Assembly (NCBI GenBank): GCA_963715025.1
Contig: CAVQQQ010000002.1
Coordinates: 992,001-1,056,000 of the forward strand
Origin: DASSJT01 sp963715025
GTDB taxonomy: Bacteria > Actinomycetota > Actinomycetes > Actinomycetales > Dermatophilaceae
Reading direction: 5' to 3'
Length of the DNA: 64,000 nucleotides
In this document: piece after piece, positions 8,666 through 17,837 of the stretch
How positions within the stretch are numbered: position 1 is the first letter of the stretch
Layout: each line of letters starts with the position of its first letter
Position numbers and translations under genes: made by a program
Notes under the pieces: model-generated
The model's database searches: none
Told to the model about the DNA's origin: nothing
What the model saw: only the letters and a program-made list of their open reading frames with translations

Positions 8666-8922
8666 GGCGTGACCCTCCCGGGTGGGTCAAGGCGCACTCG
8701 GACGGACGACAGGGCTCTGGCCTGGGCGGGATGCTCCGCCTGGTGGAGCATGGATGCGCGTCCCAAGCACGGGTGAGGCGCATGGCCAACCGCCCGCCTG
8801 GTGGGCGGAGCGGGGCTAAAGTTGGCTGACAGGATCGAGTGCAGACTCCCGTCGTCGTCTCGCGCGCCCGCGCTTGCCGGAGGTGTCCGAGGGGTCGGCT
8901 CGCTCACCGGGAGGTGGGGTCG

Positions 8923-9309
8923 ATGGACAGGGCTGCCGTGTTCGTGTCCCTAACGGAGTCGGGGGCCGATGCTGTGCGCCTCGACACCCTCACCCGGCAG
9001 ATGCAGGGCGAGTTTCGGCGTCTGGACATCCTGGACGCCCGAGCCGTCGTTGACGACACACCGCCCCCTGCCGGTGCCCGTGGCGTCGAACTTGCTGCGG
9101 TCGGCCAGCTGATGGTGACCCTGCTGGGGACCCAGGGGCTGGCAGCCGTCATCAATGCCGTGCGGGGCTGGCTCGACCGCGGGCACGAGGCACCACGCAG
9201 TGTGCGCGTCGAACTCGACGGGGACGTCCTGGAGCTGTCGGGAGCCTCACCGGAGGAGCAGGACCGCCTGGTTGCCATGTTCCTCAGCAGGCACTCCGAG
9301 GAGGGGTAG
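8923..9309 (+). CDS. EACC1-type effector-associated protein
   Basis: 128 residues. The N-terminal half has a short helical part, then a Pro-rich loop with GARGVELAAVGQL. A hydrophobic helix follows (LLGTQGLAAVINAVRGWL), and a C-terminal strand-rich end with VELDGDVLELSG and an EEQDRLV helix. This layout is that of effector-associated constant component 1 (EACC1), a small adaptor known from actinobacterial conflict systems, where it sits next to caspase-like or other effectors. The ATG at 8923 follows GAGGTGGGG. The gene ends two bases before the caspase gene, so the two form an operon. Family assignment is from memory of the pattern. Confidence 0.75.
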   Translation: MDRAAVFVSLTESGADAVRLDTLTRQMQGEFRRLDILDARAVVDDTPPPAGARGVELAAVGQLMVTLLGTQGLAAVINAVRGWLDRGHEAPRSVRVELDGDVLELSGASPEEQDRLVAMFLSRHSEEG

Positions 9310-9311
9310 CC

Positions 9312-11606
9312 GTGGACGGCCGGCGCACCGCCTTGATCATTGCTAGCGACGACTACGAGCATCCGGGGCTGAGCCGACTGAGGGCCCCGGCGGCGGATGC
9401 CCAGGCGCTGGCGAACGTCCTGGGCGACAAGGAGATCGGCGACTTCCGTGTCCAGATCGTGCACAACGCACCAGCCCACATCGTGCAAGGCCACATCGAG
9501 GACCTCTTCGCCGAGAGCCAGTCGGACGACCTCGTGCTTCTGCACTTCTCCGGCCATGGCCTCAAGAGCGACGCCGGCGAGCTCTTCTTCGCCACGCGCA
9601 ACACCCGGCCAGAACGCCTCGCATCGACGGCGGTTCCGGCCGACTTCGTCCAGCGCTGCATGCGGACATCGCGGGCCCGCAGCATCGTGCTGCTCCTTGA
9701 CTGCTGCTACGGCGGAGCCTTCGACCAGGGCGTCACCGTTCGGGCCGCAGGCTCGGCGAACGTGCTGGAGAATTTCCCCGCCGGACGGCTCGGAGGCGGT
9801 CGCGGGCGCGCGGTCATCACCGCATCCAGCGCGATGGAGTATGCCTTCGAGGGAGACAGCCTGGCCGACGAGCACCAGCAGCAGCCATCGGTCTTCACAG
9901 CGGCCCTCGTCGAGGGCCTCAGCACCGGCGAGGCAGACCATGACGAGGACGGTCTTGTCTCGCTCAATGAGCTCTACGACTACGTCTTCGACCGGGTCCG
10001 GGAGCGGAACCCCAAGCAGACGCCGGGTCGCGACGTCGAGCTTCAAGGCGAGCTCTACCTCGCCCGCAGCAGGCGGCGGCGCCTGCGGCCCCTGCCGATC
10101 CCCGGCGAGGTCGCCGGCGCCCTCAAGGACGACAACATGTTCACTCGACTCGGCGCCGTTGCCGAGCTCAGGGCTCGCATGACGTCGACCGATCTCGGCG
10201 CCGCGCTCGGCGCCTACGAGGCCCTCGTGGAGGTCGCCCGGTCCGACATCAAATACGTGCAGGACGCGGCCTCCGAGGCCCTCGCGAGCGCTGTTCCCGC
10301 CCCACTCCCCGCCGAGCTCCACTTCGGGACGGTTCCCCAGGGAGATCTCCCCGTCGCCGAGACCCTTCGAATGACCGGCCCCCCGCTCGCTGGTGCGGTC
10401 AAGGTGTCGCAGTCCGAGGCATGGATTATCGCCACCACGGAGCCGACCGGGGTACACGTGTCGATCGACACGAGCCAGACCGGACCGCACTCGGGCACCG
10501 TGACGCTCACCGGGCCGACTGGCCAGGTCGTGGTCCCGGTGACGGCCAGCATCGTCGGTGCGCCCGCTCCATCCGGGGAACCGGTCACCGCGACCCCGGC
10601 TTCACTCGCCCCGCCACTTCCGTCAAGCAGTGTCGCCGCCCCTGCCGTCGCCCAGGTGGGAACTTCTGACACGAGCGCGCGTCCCGCAACCGGTGCGTCT
10701 GGGGTCGCCGGCGTGACCGCGACGGAGCCCGAGCCGGAGGCAGCCGAGCCGGAGGCAATCGAGCCGGAGGCAGTCGAGCCGGAGGCCGCCCGTGCACGAC
10801 CGGCCGCCGAGGGGCCAGCTCCAGCGCAGGGGGTGCCCGCCCCCCCGACGCGCCGGGCGGCGCCGGCCTGGAAGCTCAGCGGCATCGCAGCGGTGATAGC
10901 AGGCGGGCTGATGCTGCTCTCGATCCTGCTGCCCCAGCAGTACGGAGAGGCGACATACTCCAAGGACCCCTACAAGGCGGCATACCTGCTGTTTCTTGGG
11001 CTGGTTGTCGTGCTTGCCGGCGTCCTCGTCCTGTCGTCCGGGCGGCGGATCCAGGGGCTGGGCGCTGTCCTGGGCGCAGCGCCCGTGGGTTCCGTCGTCG
11101 CCCTCGACATGGTCAACACGGCGGACTATCTGGAGTTCACGGACTTGGGGCTAGGACTTGTCGTGGGCTTGGTGGCTCCGCTCGTCCTCGTCGCTGCGGG
11201 CATCTTCGCGGTGTCCGGGGCCCGGCGTGAGACGGATCCGGGGTTCGCGGCTCCACGGTCCTCCGACCGGGCTCTCTGGGTCGTCCTCGTGCTGGCCGTC
11301 GCCGGCGCGATGGTACTGGTCAAGGCGGCTCTGGACACCTACTCGTCCTACCCCGGATGGGCCCTGCAGGGGCTCTGGCTGGCCCTCCTGGCGTTGGCGG
11401 TGCCTCTGACTGCGGTTCTGACCCGACCAGTTCCACTCAGCCGCTGGATGCTCGTCGGTTGGGCGCTGGCAGGCGCAGCCCCGGTACTTGGGATCTGGGG
11501 CGGGTGGGAGAACTCCGAGGGCTCGTCTCACGGCATGTGGTTCGTCATGCTGACCCTCGCTGCCATGGCCGGCCTGGCACCGCTCGTCCACCGCGGCCGC
11601 GCCTAG
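9312..11606 (+). CDS. Caspase-like (C14) peptidase with membrane-anchored C-terminus
   Basis: 764 residues; GTG start after GAGGAGGGG. Residues 1-250 are a caspase fold with catalytic His82 (FSGHG) and Cys132 (LLLDCCYGG). Residues 270-330 look like a HEAT-type helical repeat, and 335-420 an Ig/BACON-like beta domain ending in VVVPVTASIV. Then comes a Pro/Ala/Glu-rich linker with four EPEA-type repeats, and from about residue 518 some eight hydrophobic helices to the end. The peptidase domain would lie in the cytoplasm tethered to the membrane. Together with EACC1 it resembles a suicide or defence module: a sensor or trigger activates proteolysis. The trigger and substrate are unknown. Direct repeats flank the pair. 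Confidence 0.85.
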   Translation: MDGRRTALIIASDDYEHPGLSRLRAPAADAQALANVLGDKEIGDFRVQIVHNAPAHIVQGHIEDLFAESQSDDLVLLHFSGHGLKSDAGELFFATRNTRPERLASTAVPADFVQRCMRTSRARSIVLLLDCCYGGAFDQGVTVRAAGSANVLENFPAGRLGGGRGRAVITASSAMEYAFEGDSLADEHQQQPSVFTAALVEGLSTGEADHDEDGLVSLNELYDYVFDRVRERNPKQTPGRDVELQGELYLARSRRRRLRPLPIPGEVAGALKDDNMFTRLGAVAELRARMTSTDLGAALGAYEALVEVARSDIKYVQDAASEALASAVPAPLPAELHFGTVPQGDLPVAETLRMTGPPLAGAVKVSQSEAWIIATTEPTGVHVSIDTSQTGPHSGTVTLTGPTGQVVVPVTASIVGAPAPSGEPVTATPASLAPPLPSSSVAAPAVAQVGTSDTSARPATGASGVAGVTATEPEPEAAEPEAIEPEAVEPEAARARPAAEGPAPAQGVPAPPTRRAAPAWKLSGIAAVIAGGLMLLSILLPQQYGEATYSKDPYKAAYLLFLGLVVVLAGVLVLSSGRRIQGLGAVLGAAPVGSVVALDMVNTADYLEFTDLGLGLVVGLVAPLVLVAAGIFAVSGARRETDPGFAAPRSSDRALWVVLVLAVAGAMVLVKAALDTYSSYPGWALQGLWLALLALAVPLTAVLTRPVPLSRWMLVGWALAGAAPVLGIWGGWENSEGSSHGMWFVMLTLAAMAGLAPLVHRGRA
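10731..10790 (+). repeat. Four 15-bp tandem repeats in caspase linker
   Basis: Four units starting GAGCCGGAGGC encode EPEAA, EPEAI, EPEAV and EPEAA in the linker before the membrane helices. Copy number may vary between strains. Confidence 0.85.
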
Positions 11607-11610
11607 CCGC

Positions 11611-12066
11611 AGGGGCGATGCGTGTCGGAACCGGCTCCCACCCAATTGCGGGGGACCTGCGGGAGGTCACAGGCTCGCGAGCAGCACTCCAAGCACGCCG
11701 ACAAGGAAGTCCCGTCGAAGGTACCGGCGCCGCCGATCGACACGATCGGCGCGCCGAGTCCCCGCACCCTGGGCAGGGTGAGCACGTCGGCGCCCAGCAG
11801 GGTGCCGATCGTGCCGGCGACGAACGCGATCGCGGCAACGTGGGGGCCGCCCAGCAGCACAGCGCTCATCGCCGCCGCAGCCGGCGGCACGAATGCCGGT
11901 GTGACGACGCCGAGCCCAGGCACCGGACGGGCCACCGCGAACACGACGACGGTGACGGCCGCCGTCGCCGGGATCGCCGCCAGGCCCAGGTCTGCGGCCA
12001 GCACCAGGTAGACCGAGACGGCCACCGGCACCAGCGCCCCGCCGACGTTCACGGCGACCACCGAGC
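11611..12066. repeat. 456-bp direct repeat flanking the caspase module, right copy
   Basis: Counterpart of 7711-8166. It begins five bases after the caspase stop codon and covers the 3' half of the DUF1614 gene. Confidence 0.85.
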
Positions 12067-12337
12067 CCCGCTCGCGCACCAGGGCCGGCACCCTGTACAC
12101 CAGCCCGAACATCCGGACCGGCACCTCCACTCGCACAATGCGGGTCGGCACGACCGCTACGGGGATGTCCACGGCGCTACCCAAGAGGGCGGCCACGAGG
12201 ATGGCCACCATCCATCCCGAGCTGATGCCCATGCGGCTGTAGGCGTAGGACAGCACTCCGAACTCGATGAGCCCGACCACGACGACGCCGATCACCACCA
12301 GGACGACGAGCAGCGTGCCGTGCATCGGCAGCCGCAC
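11667..12337 (-). pseudogene. DUF1614 membrane protein with C-terminal frameshift
   Basis: From the ATG at 12337 the protein has several hydrophobic helices (LLVVLVVIGVVVVGLIE, VAVSVYLVLAADLGLAAIP) and the DUF1614 end motif IVSIGGAGTFDG. Right after it one base is missing near 11713 compared with the fragment at 7766-8166. The intended end (stop at 11667-11669) is therefore out of frame, and translation runs on to 11603 with an unrelated tail that overlaps the caspase stop. Function of DUF1614 is unknown; the family is a multi-pass membrane protein. It may still be partly functional because only the last 14 residues change. Confidence 0.75.
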
Positions 12338-12857
12338 GACCGGCCCTGGACCTCGCTGCCCTAGCGACGCACTGATGCCCGCGACAGGATGGTCGCCTCC
12401 TGCGTTCCCGTCCGGCCCGCGTCATCCGTTAGCACCGCCCGTCCACGTCGGGCCCCAGCGTCGATTCCTGTTCAGCCAACCGCCGGGTGGGCCACAGCAC
12501 CAGAGTCCAAGGTCCGCGCCCACGCGGTCGAGTCCGCGGCGCGGCGGCCGCCCTGCGACATGGGCGCTTGCGCACAAGAACCACCTGTTGGCCGAACCAC
12601 GTCACTGGGCAGGGGCCAGCTGCCCGCGGCCTTGGCGCTCTCAAGCTCGTGCGGATTTCTTGCGGACCAAGGCCGTCAGCCGACCCCAAAACCGCAGCCC
12701 GTGGGTGGATGGGTCGGCCGATACGCCGGGTTCTGTGCCCGCACGGCTTGGTGGTGCTGGCTGATGCTGGCCCGTGCGGTCAGATCAGCGGATATGCCAA
12801 TGAAGTCGGCTGGATGGTGCTGGTCTTGGATGGCTCTGCTGAGGACTGGCTGAGGAC
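12338..12857. other. 520-base stretch without a recognisable gene
   Basis: No frame on either strand gives a protein I recognise. The only structured item is the rnpB-like repeat at 12707-12736. Confidence 0.5.
12707..12736. repeat. rnpB 3'-end-like direct repeat, copy 2
   Basis: Thirty bases match the RNase P RNA gene end at 24406-24435 in the same orientation with a single difference (GATGG for GATGA). It includes the stretch CGGCCGATACGCCGGGTT that belongs to the conserved 3' part of RNase P RNA. No further RNase P sequence follows, so it is not a second gene. Confidence 0.8.
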
Positions 12858-13103
12858 TCACAGCCGCCCCGAGGTGGAGATCGGGACGAGGCTGATCACC
12901 GCCGTGATCACCATGCCCAGCACGATCCGCACGCCCCAGGTTTGCCATGCATCCAACGTGCTGATCCGGTCCTCCATCGAACTGGACCGCAGGGCCGAGG
13001 CGGGCATCTGCTCCCGCAGTTCGGCCATGCCCCGCTCGGTGGAGGCGATGTCGGTCTCATTCGCTGCCCGCCGCGGTTCGTGCCGGTGGTCCCGCTCGAC
13101 CAT
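12858..13103 (-). CDS. Small coiled-coil protein with C-terminal membrane helix
   Basis: 81 residues. A charged helical part (REQMP..., MEDRISTLDAWQTW) is followed by a hydrophobic helix VRIVLGMVITAVISLV near the C-terminus. Small proteins of this shape are common in actinobacterial phages and integrative elements. The ATG at 13103 is the first sensible start; homology-like sequence seems to extend a little upstream, so the 5' end may be damaged. Function unknown. Confidence 0.45.
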   Translation of the reverse strand: MVERDHRHEPRRAANETDIASTERGMAELREQMPASALRSSSMEDRISTLDAWQTWGVRIVLGMVITAVISLVPISTSGRL

Positions 13104-13204
13104 GAGTTCCGCGAGATGGCGCTCAGCGCGTCCGGCGTGCGGGCCAGTTATCCGATGGTCACGTGCCCCATGGCAGCCCGCCAGATCGGGATGCCCAGCC
13201 GATG

Positions 13205-13507
13205 AAGCGGGTGGCAGCCACGCCGTTCCTCGGCGTCCCGACCGCCTCACCGCTCGGTATGCCGGTGGGCGTGGTCGTCAGGACGGCGGCAGCCGCGCAG
13301 GATTCCCGGGCGCGCTGGGGTCACGGGCTGATCAACAGGCACGTCGATGACCTTCTAGCCCGGCTGCAGACTCCGGAAAGCGCGCAGGACGTCGACACGG
13401 TCCGAGACCTTGGCACGGCGCTCATCTCGGTACTGCTCCGCCATCGGCAGCGCGGCTCCGACCTGGTCTTCGAGGCCTACGAGGTCGACATCGGGGGCGA
13501 GACCTGA
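13205..13507 (+). CDS. Hypothetical protein
   Basis: About 100 residues from an ATG at 13205. The second half looks like real coding sequence: LINRHVDDLLARLQ, DLGTALISVLLRHRQ and a charged end. No family recognised. It follows a divergent small coiled-coil gene and precedes a convergent gene. Confidence 0.4.
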   Translation, partial: KRVAATPFLGVPTASPLGMPVGVVVRTAAAAQDSRARWGHGLINRHVDDLLARLQTPESAQDVDTVRDLGTALISVLLRHRQRGSDLVFEAYEVDIGGET

Positions 13508-13576
13508 CCGGTCCCGCCTGCCTGCCAGTTCACCACCGGCCCGACGCTGCCGGGGGCACCTGCGAATATGCGGGTT

Positions 13577-14269
13577 TCACGATCCGGCTCCACCATCGTT
13601 TGGCCTGCCAAGAGCCGACCGGCGAAACTCAGTCGCAAGCAGGCGCAACGCCATCCGACGGATGAGAGAGCTGAAGGGGCCAATGAGCAGCCAGTAGCGC
13701 CTGAATCGGCGACGGCTCTTGTCATCGGTGATGGCGACTCGTGTTTCCATCGTCAGGATTGACGAGTCGTTCCCGTAGGGATCGATCCTGAGGCTGGTGG
13801 CGATCTTGGCGAAACCAGGCTCATCGAAGCTCGTGAACTGGTCGGGCGTGGTCGGTGCGTGGGTGGATGCCGCGACCGCCTTCCAGGGCCGGCTGACCTG
13901 GCCAAGGACCATCTCCACACCCGGGGTCTCACCGAGCAGGATCCAACCCAGATCAACCATGTCCTTGAGCCGAAACGAACGTCGGGATGCTTCGAGGGTG
14001 GTCGTCTTCCCGCGTCCCCTCAGGGTGGCCACCACACGCTGGGGCAGTCCACGGATGCCGAGCAGGGTCCGAACCAGTGGGGCCCGAAAGAGGTCCAGCT
14101 CACGAGCCGCCCCGTAGCACTGGGCAGGCGGTGCCCGGAAGACGTCGGCGTGCACGACGGCAAAGTCGTACCTTGGCAGGAACTGATCCATGAGCAGTTC
14201 AGAGTCAGCCGGCTTGCCGGCTGCACCGGCGGAGCTCTGTTCAGGCGGTGGTGCCGATGGCGCACTCAT
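13577..14269 (-). CDS. Conserved hypothetical protein, SRPBCC-like
   Basis: 230 residues. A disordered N-terminus (Pro/Ala/Ser-rich) precedes a mixed alpha/beta domain with RYDFAVVHADVFRAP, DLGWILLGE and a C-terminal helix SLIRRMALRLLATEF. The pattern of strands around a long C-terminal helix resembles SRPBCC ligand-binding folds, but no catalytic motif is visible. The start codon overlaps the stop of the dienelactone hydrolase gene as ATGA, so both are co-translated. Confidence 0.65.
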   Translation of the reverse strand: MSAPSAPPPEQSSAGAAGKPADSELLMDQFLPRYDFAVVHADVFRAPPAQCYGAARELDLFRAPLVRTLLGIRGLPQRVVATLRGRGKTTTLEASRRSFRLKDMVDLGWILLGETPGVEMVLGQVSRPWKAVAASTHAPTTPDQFTSFDEPGFAKIATSLRIDPYGNDSSILTMETRVAITDDKSRRRFRRYWLLIGPFSSLIRRMALRLLATEFRRSALGRPNDGGAGS

Positions 14270-15006
14270 CCCGATTCCTCTTGAAGGTGCGTGTCGAAGA
14301 AGGCGCGGATTCGGCGGCGGGCGTCCTGCGTTGCCTCTTCGTCGTACTTCGTGCCTGAGATGCGGGCGAGGAAACGCAGCAGCAGGGTGGTGTCGGCTGG
14401 GTCGTGATCGTTCATGAAGCCGTGACCGACACCCGGATAGATCTTCACGTCGTGCGGGATGCCGTTGTCGTTGAGCACCCGGTCCAGACGCCTACCGGCG
14501 CCGGCGCCCAGCGGCGAACGGTCAGCGCCGCCGAAGCTGCCGACTATCGGGCACGCGTCCGGCAGCCAGGTCTCGGCGTCCGAGGGGCATCCGCCGTAGT
14601 TGACGCTCGCCGCCCTGTACCCGGGGTTCGGGGCCAGCGCGAGGGCGTACCCGCCGCCCATGCAGAAGCCGATGACGCCGATGCGCCCGCTGCAGCCGTC
14701 GTGCCCGCGTAGCCACGCTCGGGCGGCTTCGATGTCGTCGAAACTCCTGCCCCGACGCTCGCCCAGGTCACGCATGATGGTGCGCAGGCAGCTCAGGCGG
14801 CTGCCCCAGTAGTAGAGGTCGGGTGCGACGGCAAGGAAGCCCTCGCCGGCCAACCAGTCCGCCTGAGCGCGAAGGTCGTGACTCATCCCGGCGAAGTCGT
14901 GGACCACCACGACACCCGGCCAGGGAGGGGACGCGCTCGGCACCGCGCAGTATGCCGGCATCCAGCCGCGTCCCGTCTGGATCTTGATTGCTGTCCCCGT
15001 GCCCAT
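14266..15006 (-). CDS. Dienelactone hydrolase family protein
   Basis: 246 residues from the ATG at 15006. An alpha/beta hydrolase with the nucleophile Cys in GFCMGGG and the catalytic His in GVGHGFMN; an Asp follows in GGADRSP. These Cys-His-Asp hydrolases open dienelactones or act as general carboxylesterases. In this region it may belong functionally with the maleylacetate reductase set at 5-7.5 kb, because dienelactone hydrolases produce maleylacetate in chlorocatechol-type routes; this is inference across 6.7 kb. Overlaps the next gene by four bases. Confidence 0.85.
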   Translation of the reverse strand: MGTGTAIKIQTGRGWMPAYCAVPSASPPWPGVVVVHDFAGMSHDLRAQADWLAGEGFLAVAPDLYYWGSRLSCLRTIMRDLGERRGRSFDDIEAARAWLRGHDGCSGRIGVIGFCMGGGYALALAPNPGYRAASVNYGGCPSDAETWLPDACPIVGSFGGADRSPLGAGAGRRLDRVLNDNGIPHDVKIYPGVGHGFMNDHDPADTTLLLRFLARISGTKYDEEATQDARRRIRAFFDTHLQEESG

Positions 15007-15112
15007 CTCACGAGTATGAGCGCGCGGACCCCGCGTTGAAGGCTCCCGCCCATCGGCATGAGCCACGCGCGGTCGCCCCGGGGACCGTCGCCGGTGCGCT
15101 GGCGGGGCACGC

Positions 15113-15553
15113 TCAGCCGCGACCGGACTCCATGTACTCCTTGAGGCCCACCCAGTTCCGCCGCTCCCAGCGGGGGCCGATGAGGGCCAGCACCGGGGAT
15201 AGCACCCGCATCGCTCCCACCAGGCCCATATCCCAGTCCCACCTCAGCCGCGTCCCTCCATCGACCCCTTCGAAGGTCAGCGTGCCCTCCACCTGCATGT
15301 ACGAGGAGCGCACCACGGTGTGCAGACGATGCGGCCTGTCGTACCCCAGAACCTCCAGGGTCATCTCGCCCTTTGCGCCCATGCCCTTGGGCTCGGCGAC
15401 GAAGCGTGCACCCCTGCCGACCGGCCCCTCGCTCACCTTCTCGGCACGGATGATCCGAGGGTTGTACCTCGGCTCGTTCCGCTCGTCGGCGACCATGTCG
15501 AACACCTCGGCGACCGGCGCGTCGATGGTGACCTCTCCAGTCATGTGAGCCAT
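15113..15553 (-). CDS. SRPBCC family protein
   Basis: 146 residues from the ATG at 15553, preceded by GGAGGGA. It begins with the typical SRPBCC phrase GEVTIDAPVAEVFDMVAD and continues with alternating strands and a C-terminal helix (WERRNWVGLKEYMESG). The family binds hydrophobic ligands or lipids in a cavity. The neighbour upstream of the dienelactone hydrolase gene. Ligand unknown. Confidence 0.8.
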   Translation of the reverse strand: MAHMTGEVTIDAPVAEVFDMVADERNEPRYNPRIIRAEKVSEGPVGRGARFVAEPKGMGAKGEMTLEVLGYDRPHRLHTVVRSSYMQVEGTLTFEGVDGGTRLRWDWDMGLVGAMRVLSPVLALIGPRWERRNWVGLKEYMESGRG

Positions 15554-15801
15554 CGCGACCACTCCCTCCGGGGCACTTCGGCCCGCTACACGAGGATCGC
15601 CGGGCAGCAACGGAGGGAACAGGGCCGTTGGTCCGGCCGGCCAGTCGGGCACGACGCTGGTCTGGCCGCAGCTCTGAGCGAACAGGGTTTCGCTGTGGGA
15701 CCAGTTGAGTCCTGCGGGTTTCCGGATCCGGGCGGTTGCGGGCACTTGTTGTCTGCGGGATGTGCGTGCGGGCTGTCCGGCACATCACGGACAATCGGCC
15801 C

Positions 15802-16371
15802 ATGGCTGAGGGTCTCGAACCGGCTGCCGTGCCGCCGCTGCCGGGCGAGCACTACGTCTGCGACACGTGCGATCTCCGGTACGACGAGGTGACGCCCGAC
15901 ATGGCGGTGCAGGAGATCCGGGCCGTGCCGCAGGCGCTTCGCGAGGCCCTGGCCGGCGTCTCGGCCCAGGACCTGCGGCGGCGCCCCGGCCCCGGCGTAT
16001 GGTCGGTGACCGAGTACGCCTGCCACCTGCGTGACGTCTATGCGGTCTACACGATCCGGCTGCACCGCACCCGGACCGAGGAGCGTCCGGTGCTGGAGCC
16101 GATGCTCAACGACCTGCGTGCCCGCCGGTTCCGGTACAACGAGCGCGTCCTGACGGCCGTGCTAGAGGAGCTCGAGGCCAACATCGCCGGCCTCTGCGAC
16201 GAGGTCGCACACCTCGAGCCGGGCGGTTGGGAGCGGGTCGCAACACGCCTGCTCGGGGAGGAGCGCACCGCGATGTGGCTGGTCCGCCAGTCGATGCACG
16301 AGGGCCGGCATCACATCGCCGATATTCGCGCGGTCGCGAGCGCAGTGGCCGGCGGCTCTACTCCGTCCTGA
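15802..16371 (+). CDS. DinB-family protein with N-terminal CxxC
   Basis: 189 residues. Near the N-terminus a rubredoxin-like CDTCDLRY could bind a metal. The rest is a DinB four-helix bundle with the metal-binding His residues in HLRDV and HEGRHHIADI. DinB/DUF664 proteins are often thiol-dependent S-transferases or damage-induced proteins. Starts at the ATG at 15802; divergent from the SRPBCC gene. Confidence 0.75.
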   Translation: MAEGLEPAAVPPLPGEHYVCDTCDLRYDEVTPDMAVQEIRAVPQALREALAGVSAQDLRRRPGPGVWSVTEYACHLRDVYAVYTIRLHRTRTEERPVLEPMLNDLRARRFRYNERVLTAVLEELEANIAGLCDEVAHLEPGGWERVATRLLGEERTAMWLVRQSMHEGRHHIADIRAVASAVAGGSTPS

Positions 16372-16461
16372 GGGCGTCCGGCGCCCCTCTGACCCGCCCC
16401 AGTGCCGTGGCGGCCGCTCAGCGGCAAGAGCGCGAATAGCGGTGAGATCCTTGGCGCACCC

Positions 16462-17245
16462 TCAGTTGGGGAGACTCGGCGACCTCCTCGCGGCGCTGTC
16501 ACCGATCGCCCGGCACTCTTGGCCCCTGGTGTCGAGCGTCTGCCGAGGATGATCGAGCACCCATCGATCAATGCGGCGGTTTCTCGCTTCCAGGAACTCC
16601 ATGGTGAGTCGCCGGTACGCCTTGTAGGTGTCAATGTCCCCCGGGACTGCGGGGGTCGTGAAGTCGTCGAAGTGCATGAAGAACTTCACCCGGTCTGCGT
16701 CAGCCGTGGCCAGGTCGTGAGGAGGAAGAAGTCCAGGTCGCCCGGGAAGTCGCCGAACAGCGCGAAGAAGTCGCGGTGGCGCCACAGCATCTCACTGAGT
16801 GGACTGGCCTCGGAGCGGTAGTGGCGTCGGATGCACTCGACAGTGAGATCGAACCTGTCGGCAATCCTGCGGTTGAACCCTCGCGCTCCGTTGATGGTCT
16901 GCTTGCCGTCGACCCGGGTGCGGGGAAGATCATCATCCCGCCGAAGGTGTACCCGATGGTCCTGAACGCCTCACTGTCCGCCTCCGAGAACTGGCCGACG
17001 ATGGGCACCATCGCCGCCCACCGCGTGAGCGTCGGGATGACCGAGTCGCTCGCCAGGAAGAACTCGCCAAGCTCGGAGCGGTGGTACAGGTACGCCCCGG
17101 GGGTGGTGTCGTCCAAGGCGAAGGCCACCCCGCTCGGCAGTGGCTTGCTCCACAACAGTCGGTGGTATCGGCGCAGTGTTGGGCTGTGGGTGTCGGGATC
17201 TCTTCCACCCGAGTCGGTCGTGAAGTCGAACGCAGTGTCTATCAT
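16462..17245 (-). pseudogene. DUF6994-type protein broken by two frameshifts
   Basis: The ATG at 17245 opens MIDTAFDFTTDSGG and continues through LLWSKPLPSG and GEFFLASDSV to GGMMIFPA. The frame then changes near 16930: the next part (GFNRRIADRFDLT, MLWRHRDFFALFGDF) is in a second frame, and the end (FFMHFDDFTTPAVPGD, FLEARNRRIDRW) in a third. Joined, the pieces give a normal-length family member of about 250 residues. Function of the family is unknown. Either a decayed gene or sequencing indels. Confidence 0.75.
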
Positions 17246-17366
17246 TGCCCAGCGATCATGGCGATGACTCTCGCATCGTGACAACTGCCCCTGAACAATC
17301 CCCGGACGACTCGACTCGAGCCCAATACGGCGGCCAGCGCCGCGGCGAGTACTGGGGCCGCTGCCC

Positions 17367-17837
17367 CTAGTCCCCGTCGACCCCGAAGTCGCCCCCGAAG
17401 TCGCCCCCGAAGTCCCGCCCAGATTCCCGGTTGATGTCGTCAAAGAACGTCTTCGCGTCGACCCAAGGCCACCGGCGAGGGGGCGCGGAATCAGGCCAGC
17501 TCGCCTGCAGGGCCTGGTCGAGGGTGTCGAAGTCGGTGTGCTGCACCGCTCGAGGCCCCACGGGAGTCTGGCCGTCGACCAGTAGGGGGTCGAACAGGGC
17601 CGGCGTGCGCGCCCACCGACTTTGCCCGGGGCGGGCCAGCCACCGGAGCCGAGGTCGCCTCAGCCACGGGTCATGCCGAGAGCAGGTCACCCGCCGGAGT
17701 CGGAAGCCGCTCGGCAGCCGCAGAATGGCGACGACCCGCACCTGGGCTGGCTGCGGCTGGACGGAGACCTCCTGCGCCAGGCCCTCCCACTCGTCGAGTG
17801 CGGCGTCCATCTGCTCCTGGCTCAAACGGCGTCCCAT
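17367..17837 (-). CDS. Hypothetical protein with GGDF-like C-terminal repeat
   Basis: 156 residues from the ATG at 17837. No recognised domain. The end has a short repeat (GRDFGGDFGGDFG) encoded by a 12-base DNA repeat around 17383-17420. The letters GGDF here are a low-complexity tail, not a diguanylate cyclase site. Coding status is uncertain. Confidence 0.4.
   Translation of the reverse strand: MGRRLSQEQMDAALDEWEGLAQEVSVQPQPAQVRVVAILRLPSGFRLRRVTCSRHDPWLRRPRLRWLARPGQSRWARTPALFDPLLVDGQTPVGPRAVQHTDFDTLDQALQASWPDSAPPRRWPWVDAKTFFDDINRESGRDFGGDFGGDFGVDGD

Noticed and set aside
12707..12736. A second RNase P RNA gene
   Set aside because: Only the last 30 bases match; the 5' helix partner and all internal conserved parts are absent.
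12834..12870. Second integrase tail beside rnpB-like repeat copy 2
   Set aside because: A stretch resembles the GAEDSLR end of the fragment at 24340, but no LGH...DTY motif precedes it in any frame.
17367..17420. Diguanylate cyclase GGDF motif
   Set aside because: The letters come from a 12-base tandem repeat at the C-terminus of a short unknown protein; no GGDEF domain surrounds it.
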